A stretch of DNA of 15,291 bases, taken from positions 105,119 to 120,409 of the forward strand of contig NZ_JAKOPM010000007.1 in NCBI RefSeq assembly GCF_022288805.1, read 5' to 3'. Shown in pieces: positions 6,414 to 15,291 of the stretch. The translations under genes were made by a program, and so were the position numbers. Origin of the DNA: Corynebacterium yonathiae (GTDB lineage: Bacteria; Actinomycetota; Actinomycetes; Mycobacteriales; Mycobacteriaceae). The notes beneath the pieces were generated by a model. That model was not told where the DNA came from and ran no database searches. It saw only the letters and a program-made list of their open reading frames with translations. Within the stretch, counting starts at the first letter, position 1. Each line of letters starts with the position of its first letter.

Positions 6414-7637
6414 ATGTCATACGTTCTGGTCCTTAACTCAGGTTCTTCCTCCGTTAAATTCCAGCTGGTCGATCCCGAGTCCAGCGCCACGGATACCCCG
6501 CTCGTCTCTGGCCTGGTCGAGCAGGTTGGCGAACCCCTCGGTGCAGTTACGGTAAAGACCGGTGGCGAGAAGTATAAGGAAGAGTTGGAGATCCCTACTC
6601 ACTCCTTCGGCCTTGAGCGCGCCTTTGCCATCATGAGCGAGCACAACGTTGGCCCGACCGACGTGGATGTTATCGCAGTTGGACACCGTGTTGTCCACGG
6701 CGGCCGTCTCTTCTCCGAGCCGCAGCTCATCGTGGATCAGATCGAGTCCATGATTGAAGACCTCATCCCGCTGGCTCCGCTGCACAACCCGGCCAACCTG
6801 GACGGCATCCGCGTGGCCCGCAAGATGCTGCCGGATATTCCGCACGTTGCCGTCTTCGATACCGCGTTCTTCAACACCCTGCCGCCGGCAGCTGCGCTGT
6901 ATGCCATCAACAATGAAGTGGCATCCAAGTACGATATCCGCCGCTACGGCTTCCACGGCACCTCTCACGAGTTCGTCTCCCAGCAGGTGCCGGCCCTCTT
7001 GGGCCGAGACCCGATGCACACCCACCAGATCACCCTCCACTTGGGCAACGGTGCCTCCGCCGCGGCTATCCGCAACGGCCGCGCCATCGATACCTCGATG
7101 GGCCTGACCCCGCTGGCCGGTCTGGCCATGGGTACCCGTTCCGGTGACATTGACCCGGGCATCATTTTCCACCTTGTCCGCCAAGCGGGCATGAGCGTGG
7201 ATGAGATTGACAACCTGCTTAACAAGCAGTCTGGTGTCAAGGGTATTTCTGGTGTTAATGACTTCCGTACGCTGCGCGAGCGCATCGATAACGAGGACCA
7301 GGACGCTTGGCTGGCCTATAACATCTACATCCACCAGCTGCGCCGCTTCATCGGTTCTTACATGATTTCTCTCGGCCGTGTAGACGCCATCACCTTTACC
7401 GCTGGTGTGGGCGAGAACGATACCGAGGTTCGCCAGGACTCCCTGTACAACCTGGATATGTACGGCATCCACTTTGATAAGGAGCGCAACCTGGTCCGTT
7501 CCGACCAGCCGCGCATGATTTCCACCGAGGATTCTCCGGTCAAGGTCTTTGTCGTGCCGACTAATGAGGAGTTGGCTATCGCCCAGAAGTCCGCCGAGAT
7601 CGCTGCTATGGCGCGTGAGGCTGGCCTGTACAAGTAG
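6414..7637 (+). CDS. ackA: Acetate kinase
   Basis: AckA transfers phosphate between acetyl phosphate/ADP and acetate/ATP, completing the acetate pathway begun by pta. At 407 residues it has normal length. ASKHA-fold marks include the N-terminal [22 protein letters not shown] with the acetate-site Arg92, AVFDTAFF with catalytic Asp149, YGFHGTSHE with His181, [30 protein letters not shown] and [13 protein letters not shown]. All catalytic residues expected from E. coli AckA are present. The start codon follows the pta stop with no gap; GGAGAG near 6403-6408, inside pta, serves as ribosome site. The gene converges on pknG across a strong terminator. Confidence 0.97.
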   Translation: MSYVLVLNSGSSSVKFQLVDPESSATDTPLVSGLVEQVGEPLGAVTVKTGGEKYKEELEIPTHSFGLERAFAIMSEHNVGPTDVDVIAVGHRVVHGGRLFSEPQLIVDQIESMIEDLIPLAPLHNPANLDGIRVARKMLPDIPHVAVFDTAFFNTLPPAAALYAINNEVASKYDIRRYGFHGTSHEFVSQQVPALLGRDPMHTHQITLHLGNGASAAAIRNGRAIDTSMGLTPLAGLAMGTRSGDIDPGIIFHLVRQAGMSVDEIDNLLNKQSGVKGISGVNDFRTLRERIDNEDQDAWLAYNIYIHQLRRFIGSYMISLGRVDAITFTAGVGENDTEVRQDSLYNLDMYGIHFDKERNLVRSDQPRMISTEDSPVKVFVVPTNEELAIAQKSAEIAAMAREAGLYK

Positions 7638-7672
7638 GCTTTCGCGACCAGCTACTAGCTGGAATGTGAACG

Positions 7673-7708
7673 AAGGGCGCGCGGTCCACAAGGGCTGCGC
7701 GTCCTTTT
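7673..7708 (+). terminator. Rho-independent terminator after pta-ackA
   Basis: Arms AAGGGCGCGCGGTC (7673-7686) and GGCTGCGCGTCCTT (7693-7706) pair over 14 bp with three wobble pairs. The loop is CACAAG and the T-run begins inside the stem end (TTTT at 7705-7708). It starts 36 bases past the ackA stop. On the minus strand the following bases are only weakly T-rich, so use by pknG is possible but less likely. Confidence 0.88.
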
Positions 7709-7744
7709 GTTTCGGCACCTCTGGGCTAGGTAGCAGGAAGGCGA

Positions 7745-11324
<3,580 letters not shown>

Positions 11325-11325
<1 letters not shown>

Positions 11326-12770
11326 TAGAGGTACTCCTGCAGTCGGGGACGGATGCCTAGCCACACGGCGATAATGGCGCACAAGGTTAGCAGGAACACG
11401 GCTGAGGACACCGCGGTCATGGCGGTTAGGCCGCGCTCTAAGTAGCTGCGCATGGCGATGCGCGCTTGGCCGATGAGATCTGAAAGTTCGGCGTCGAGCT
11501 CGTCGAAGGAACGCGCCGCGGTCATTTCGCCATCTTTGGGCTCGGTGGCCGTGGCTTGGTAGATAGCCTCGTCATAGTCGCCATCCTTGAGCGCGCCCAT
11601 GAGCTTGTCGTGGCTGTCGCGCCACTGCTCGGCGGCCGCCCGAGCGCTGTGGATGAGTTCCGGATCGGTGACCTCCACGTTTTCATCATTGAGCGCATCC
11701 TCATAGTCCTCTAAAGCCATTTCGATGGAGTTGATGGAGCTGGAAAAACGCACCATCGTATCCTTTTCGGAAGAGCGCAACACCAGTGCCAAGGTCTCTG
11801 AGGTGCGGGCCTGTTGGGCCTCGATCCGGGAGGCCGTCAATGAATCCCAGGGGCGCGAGGCCGTTTCAAAGCCCTGGTGGCCGGTGGACCAGGTGGCGAG
11901 GTTGGACAGCGCCACCCAGGAGATAGCCAAGAAAAGCAAAACGCTGGCCGTTAAGAAGCCGCGATTAAAACGGCGACGGGTCTGGCGCCACAGCCACCAC
12001 TGGGCCACGGCGAGGAAGAAGAGCGCCGCCAAGAGTCCGGAGAGCGGCACCCACTGTGGGGAGGTGAGCTTTTGTTGTTGCTGGTTTACCTTGGCGGTGG
12101 TCAGCTGGAATAGCTCGGAGGCGGCCGGCAGAATATGCTCCCGCATCAGCGCCGAGGCATTGGACATATAGGAATTGGCCACCGCATTGCCCGCCCGGTG
12201 ATTGGTGCGGGCTTTTTCCACCATCGAGGTATAGACAGGAAGCTCGCGTTGGATAAAGGTCACCAGCTCGCGCACGCGGCCATCTTCTTGGGTGGTACCA
12301 AGCACAGATTCGGTGGCCGCCACTGAGGCGGCATCGATAGCCTCGTTATAGCTATCGCGGTTTTGTTCCGATTCCACGCCGGCCTGCACGAAGCCAGTGG
12401 TGGCCACGGTATCGGCCACCGAGAGCGAACTATAAAGGTGGTGTGCCGCATTAGACATCGGCTCGGTGGTGCTCAGCAGCTCGTCCAGGTCAGAATGGCG
12501 GGCGGCGGAAGACTGGGACATCGATAAGCCTGCGGCGCCTAGGGCCACGGTGAGGATGAGCGTGACCGTAAAAAGCTTGCCTGGGGTGGTGGAGGCAAAG
12601 TAATAAAAGCGGCGCAACAGGCGCGCCGGGCCTGCGAACCATTCCATGGCGCGGCTGCTGAGCCCGCTGAAGGCCGGGCCGGTGGGCGCGGTGACCTCAT
12701 CGAGCCAGTGATCGCTCGGGTGAGCGTGCTCGTCGTGCACGCTTTCTGCCCGGACTGCCTGCTCGGTCAT
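11325..12770 (-). CDS. glnX: Membrane transducer GlnX
   Basis: GlnX is the integral membrane protein that links extracytoplasmic GlnH to cytosolic PknG. The 481 residues show a cytosolic N-terminus of about 60 residues rich in His, Asp and Glu, then four hydrophobic segments. These are at about 65-84 (LFTVTLILTVALGAAGLSM), about 246-264 (PLSGLLAALFFLAVAQWWLW), about 275-297 (LTASVLLFLAISWVALSNLA) and about 452-474 near the C-terminus. Two mostly helical extracytoplasmic regions (about 85-245 and 298-450) resemble four-helix sensor modules of chemoreceptors. Sequence alone would say only 'membrane sensor'; the name rests on gene order glnX-glnH-pknG and length. A TATTCT element 6 bases before the ATG suggests a leaderless transcript, and no ribosome site is seen. 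Confidence 0.85.
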
Positions 12771-12776
12771 TCACTT

Positions 12777-12833
12777 AGAATAGCGCCCCCAGTGTGCTGG
12801 GCGCCACCATATACCCGCGTGTGTGGCTAGGAT
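12777..12833. promoter_or_regulatory. Divergent glnX / nudix promoter pair with central dyad
   Basis: On the minus strand TATTCT (12782-12777) lies 6 bases before the glnX ATG. On the plus strand TAGGAT (12828-12833) lies 7 bases before the nudix ATG. Both fit TANNNT at the spacing expected for leaderless transcripts. Between them, 12783-12804 is a dyad: GCG-CC-CCCAG, loop TGTG, CTGGG-CGC. AGGA inside TAGGAT could alternatively be a ribosome site for the nudix gene, with the promoter further upstream. Confidence 0.45.
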
Positions 12834-12840
12834 AGGCAAC

Positions 12841-13335
12841 ATGCATAACCCTCACAGTGGAGACGGCTGGGCGGCAGGCCCCGGCGGCATTCGCGTCTGG
12901 GGAAAATTTGGTGCCGCCGGCCTCTTCCTTGTTGCCGGGCGCAAGGTGCTTCTCCAACACCGTGCCGCGTGGACCAATCACGGCGATACATGGGGGATTC
13001 CGGGTGGGGCCCGTGATTTTACGGAGTCGCCTACCCAAGCCGCGTTGCGCGAAACCGAGGAGGAATGCGCGATTGCGCCCCACGATGTAGAGGTACTTGA
13101 TGCGCAAGTCACGGCTGGGCCTTATCCCGCAGCGGGGGATCTACCGGGGGAGTGGACCTACACCACCGTGCTTGCCCGCACGCGCACTGGTGCCCCACTG
13201 CCTACCACAGCCAATGAAGAGTCCTATGAGCTGCGCTGGGTGCCTTTTGACGAGGTAGAAGGCCTCCCATTATTGGCTGCCTTCCGCCGCTCCTTTCCCA
13301 CCCTGCGGGAGCGCATGGAAGCATTGAACAGGTAA
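12841..13335 (+). CDS. Nudix hydrolase (MutT-like)
   Basis: This small cytosolic hydrolase of nucleoside-diphosphate-linked compounds has 164 residues. The Nudix box is visible as G-ARDFT-E-SPTQAAL-RETEEECAI, fitting Gx5Ex7REUxEExGU except that the G near the end is Ala and the first hydrophobic position is Thr. The metal-binding Glu residues (REtxEE) are kept. WGIPGGARDF before the box and an antiparallel strand set (WTYTTVLARTRTG, YELRWVPFDEVEGLPL) complete the fold. The frame also opens with a GTG at 12823, but ATG 12841 is preferred because of AGGA 8 bases upstream and the divergent promoter layout. Substrate cannot be told; a homologue sits at this place beside glnX in related genomes, from memory. 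Divergent from glnX, and followed after 29 bases by the ABC gene. Confidence 0.85.
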   Translation: MHNPHSGDGWAAGPGGIRVWGKFGAAGLFLVAGRKVLLQHRAAWTNHGDTWGIPGGARDFTESPTQAALRETEEECAIAPHDVEVLDAQVTAGPYPAAGDLPGEWTYTTVLARTRTGAPLPTTANEESYELRWVPFDEVEGLPLLAAFRRSFPTLRERMEALNR

Positions 13336-13348
13336 AGTTGCCAGATTT

Positions 13349-13366
13349 ATGGCACTCTAGTGCCAT
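13349..13366. promoter_or_regulatory. 18-bp palindrome over the ABC ATPase start codon
   Basis: ATGGCACT, a CT centre, then AGTGCCAT: two perfect 8-bp arms. The right arm includes the first two bases of the ATG at 13365. No ribosome site precedes that ATG. The palindrome could be an operator blocking transcription or initiation, or a hairpin hiding the start. Confidence 0.5.
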
Positions 13367-14366
13367 GATCGAAGTAGAAGGACTGACTAAACAATATAAG
13401 TCTGTCCGCGCCGTTGATGATCTCACCTTTCAGGTAAAACCCGGCATGGTCACCGGGTTCCTAGGGCCCAATGGCGCGGGCAAATCCACCACCATGCGCA
13501 TGATCCTCGGCTTGGATGCTCCCACGGCCGGCAAGGCGCGCATTAACGGCAAGCACTACCACGAGCTCAAACAGCCCCTGCGTGAGGTGGGTGCCTTGCT
13601 CGATGCCAAGGCAGTGCACCGCAACCGCAGCGCCGCCAATCACCTGAAATGGATCGCGCAGTCCAATGGCATTTCTACTTCCCGCGTGGACGAGGTCTTG
13701 GGGCTGGTAGGGCTTTCCGACGTCGCCGGTAAGAAAGTCGGCGGCTTCTCCCTCGGCATGGGCCAGCGCTTGGGTCTAGCCGGCGCGCTGCTCGGTGACC
13801 CAGGCATCCTAATCCTAGATGAGCCGGTCAATGGCCTCGACCCAGAGGGCATTCGCTGGGTCCGCCAGCTTGTGCGTGCCCTAGCCAAAGAGGGCCGCAC
13901 CATTTTGATTTCTTCCCACCTACTGTCGGAGATGTCTCAAACCGCCGATCACCTCGTGGTCATTGGTAAGGGACGCTTGGTAGCGGACCAGCCCACCTAT
14001 GACTTTGTGAAGGACCACTCGCAGTCTTCCGTGCTGGTGCGCTCCGATCACCTTGATGCGTTTGGCTCGGCTCTGCGCGACGAGGGAATCTCCTTTACCG
14101 AGTCCACCGACGAGGAGGGCCGCCCCCGCTTGGTGATTGCCAACCAGACCACGGATTTCGTGGGCCAGCTAGCCTACTCCACCGGTGTGCCGCTTAATGA
14201 ACTCAGCCTCAAGAGCGCCTCCCTGGAGGATGCTTTCATGGAGCTTACTGGCGATGCCGTCCAGTACCACGGCTCTACCGGTAACCCCACCGCCGGCGGT
14301 GCCGCTGCCAGTGCCGGGGCCGGTGCTGCCACTCCGTTCGCTCGACCCACCCAGCAGGAGGTTTAA
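13365..14366 (+). CDS. ABC transporter ATP-binding protein (ABC-2 / DrrA-like)
   Basis: This is the ATPase subunit of an exporter-type ABC system that pairs with the permease immediately downstream. In 333 residues it shows Walker A GPNGAGKST (34-42), the variant signature SLGMGQ (129-134) in place of LSGGQ, Walker B ILILDEP with Asp152-Glu153, the D-loop NGLDP, and the switch His185 in ISSHLL. The C-terminal domain is of the DrrA/bacitracin-exporter kind and ends in an Ala/Gly/Thr/Pro-rich, probably disordered tail of about 40 residues. The ATG at 13365 gives the usual MIEVEGLTKQY start; a TTG at 13338 would add nine residues and has only AGG as ribosome site. An 18-bp palindrome overlaps the start. 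Substrate is unknown; drug, peptide or lipid export are all possible. Confidence 0.9.
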   Translation: MIEVEGLTKQYKSVRAVDDLTFQVKPGMVTGFLGPNGAGKSTTMRMILGLDAPTAGKARINGKHYHELKQPLREVGALLDAKAVHRNRSAANHLKWIAQSNGISTSRVDEVLGLVGLSDVAGKKVGGFSLGMGQRLGLAGALLGDPGILILDEPVNGLDPEGIRWVRQLVRALAKEGRTILISSHLLSEMSQTADHLVVIGKGRLVADQPTYDFVKDHSQSSVLVRSDHLDAFGSALRDEGISFTESTDEEGRPRLVIANQTTDFVGQLAYSTGVPLNELSLKSASLEDAFMELTGDAVQYHGSTGNPTAGGAAASAGAGAATPFARPTQQEV

Positions 14367-14372
14367 TTCGCC

Positions 14373-15152
14373 ATGCTGAATACCTTGAAGTCCGAATGGA
14401 CCAAGCTGCACACCACCCGCTCCTTCTGGTGGACCACCTTCATCTTCCTCTTCTTTGCGTGGGGCTGGGCCATTTTGAATGCTCGCCTTACCCAGCCAGC
14501 GGAAACCCCCGAGGATGCAGCGTTGGGCATGGGTGTTATCACCCCAGATGGCGCAGTGTCTTTCCTTTTTTCCCTTGGCCTGCCTGTACTCATGATCCAA
14601 GCCATCATGATTGTCACCACTGAGTACCGCTTTGGTACGCAGACCATCACTTTCATGGCCACCCCACGCCGCTGGTCGGTCGCTGTGGTCAAGTTGCTCA
14701 TGTACGCGGTTATCGCCGCAGCATTGACCTTTGTGGCCGTGGTGGGTGCCTACCTACTCACCGAGTTTTTTGCTCACGATGAGGTAGCCGCACAATTTCA
14801 ACCTTGGGACGATGAGATGGGGCAGAAGCAGCTGTGGAAGTATCCTCTAGCCGCCGCACTGCTCGTCCTTTTCTCCCAAGGTCTCGGACTGTTATTGCGC
14901 TCGACGGCTGGTTCCGTGGCCATTGGTCTCATCCTCTTCCTCGGCGTGGATAATCTTGTGGCTGCCCTTCCCAAGTTTGGTAGCAAGCTGGTCAACTTTA
15001 TGCCGTTCAAGTCTTTCCAGTCTTGGCTGTGGGAGATAGATCCGGTTGATGCTCCCTGGAAAGATAACTGGGTATTTTGCCTGGTATTTATTGCCTGGGC
15101 TCTCCTTTTGTGGGTCCTCGGCGTCATCGTCCTGCAAAAGCGCGACGCCTAA
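14373..15152 (+). CDS. ABC-2 type transporter permease
   Basis: This is the membrane subunit of the ABC exporter. It has 259 residues with about six hydrophobic segments: about 18-35, 62-82 (VSFLFSLGLPVLMIQAIMIV), 107-130, 155-172, 178-197 and 235-253. A polar loop of about 25 residues (AHDEVAAQFQPWDDEMGQKQ) lies between segments three and four. The N-terminal KSEWTKLHTTRSFWW and the TTEYRFGTQTITFMATPRR segment are typical of ABC-2 permeases of Gram-positive exporters. AGGAGG (14356-14361), inside the end of the ATPase gene, lies 11 bases before the ATG, and the two genes are 6 bases apart, so they form one operon. The likely working unit is a dimer of each subunit. No regulator or peptide gene is adjacent to hint at substrate. 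Confidence 0.9.
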   Translation: MLNTLKSEWTKLHTTRSFWWTTFIFLFFAWGWAILNARLTQPAETPEDAALGMGVITPDGAVSFLFSLGLPVLMIQAIMIVTTEYRFGTQTITFMATPRRWSVAVVKLLMYAVIAAALTFVAVVGAYLLTEFFAHDEVAAQFQPWDDEMGQKQLWKYPLAAALLVLFSQGLGLLLRSTAGSVAIGLILFLGVDNLVAALPKFGSKLVNFMPFKSFQSWLWEIDPVDAPWKDNWVFCLVFIAWALLLWVLGVIVLQKRDA

Positions 15153-15162
15153 ACACCTCTAA

Positions 15163-15187
15163 CGCTTAAGCCCCCATTGCTTAGGCG
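15163..15187 (+). terminator. Hairpin after the ABC transporter operon
   Basis: CGCTTAAGC (15163-15171) and GCTTAGGCG (15179-15187) pair over 9 bp with one wobble around a 7-base loop. It starts 10 bases after the permease stop. The following CTTC is a poor T-tract, so efficiency is uncertain. Confidence 0.55.
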
Positions 15188-15214
15188 CTTCACCGCCTCG
15201 GCCGGCAGCTCATT

Positions 15215-15291
15215 CTGAACTGGCCCCCGAAAGTTGGACTGGTTTAATTCTAGGCGGTTAGGGCTTCAAGGGTCTGATTTCGATATTGCAT
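15215..15291 (-). mobile_element. End of an IS3-family insertion sequence (continues outside window)
   Basis: From TG at 15215 the sequence reads TGAACTGGCCCCCGAAAGTTGGAC, the style of terminal repeat seen in IS3-family elements (TG start, CCCC-GAAAGTTGGAC). A transposase C-terminus reads inward on the minus strand and stops 35 bases from this edge, the spacing expected at the 3' end of such an element. The exact border and any target duplication cannot be fixed without the other end. Confidence 0.7.
15250..15291 (-). CDS. IS3-family transposase (OrfB), last 13 codons
   Basis: The minus strand encodes MQYRNQTLEALTA then TAG. IS3-family DDE transposases commonly end in a (L/M)SPxQYR-x-Q-x-LxA segment, so this is read as the C-terminus of OrfB, whose catalytic core lies beyond the window. 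The fragment is too short to judge whether the element is intact. Confidence 0.6.
   Translation of the reverse strand: MQYRNQTLEALTA

Noticed and set aside
6438..7718. 426-codon minus-strand open frame opposite ackA
   Set aside because: It is a mirror of the ackA codon pattern, crosses the ackA terminator and has no recognisable motif.
11326..11382. Longer glnH start giving 19 extra residues
   Set aside because: It would put residues in front of a textbook lipoprotein signal peptide and overlap glnX; ATG 11325 has GCAGGAG upstream.
12823..12840. GTG start six codons upstream for the nudix gene
   Set aside because: The added codons overlap the -10/ribosome site TAGGATAGG, and no Shine-Dalgarno precedes the GTG.

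Overview
The window looks like a chromosomal segment of a Corynebacterium species. It is GC-rich. Its core gene set (nudix gene, glnX, glnH, pknG, ackA, pta, fprA, elaA-like acetyltransferase, purT) is, from memory, the conserved neighbourhood found in C. glutamicum and relatives. The left edge is corynebacterial surface biology (VaFE-repeat protein plus sortase). The right edge is an ABC exporter followed by the end of an IS3-family insertion sequence.

Layout, left to right. (1) 1-1471: the 3' end of a VaFE-repeat surface protein, its terminator, a class F-like sortase and its terminator. (2) 1512-2928: purT, a formate-dependent purine synthesis gene, with an inverted repeat in its leader. 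(3) 2952-4823, minus strand: elaA-like acetyltransferase and fprA, an apparent two-gene operon transcribed fprA then elaA. (4) 4824-5051: a 228-bp divergent control region between fprA and pta containing a 45-bp imperfect dyad and RamA-like tracts. (5) 5052-7637: pta-ackA, abutting without a gap, then a strong terminator. (6) 7745-12770, minus strand: glnX-glnH-pknG, coupled by 1- and 4-nt overlaps. (7) 12841-13335: a nudix hydrolase divergent from glnX. (8) 13365-15152: ABC ATPase and permease. (9) 15215-15291: an IS end with the C-terminus of its transposase.

How the genes work together. Two central-metabolism modules face each other. Pta-AckA interconverts acetyl-CoA and acetate. GlnH (extracytoplasmic amino-acid-binding lipoprotein), GlnX (membrane transducer) and PknG (soluble Ser/Thr kinase) form the known pathway that, in actinobacteria, phosphorylates the FHA protein OdhI/GarA and thereby sets 2-oxoglutarate dehydrogenase activity.

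Most of the window is ordinary core genome. Points worth a second look are: a surface protein with no visible sorting signal beside a sortase that has no arginine after its catalytic cysteine; loss of a Mg2+-binding glutamate in PurT; a triplicated [12 protein letters not shown] motif at the PknG N-terminus; a large dyad upstream of pta; an 18-bp palindrome covering the start codon of the ABC ATPase; and a paired, probably leaderless divergent promoter between glnX and the nudix gene. Calls rest on reading motifs by eye; no database search was made.
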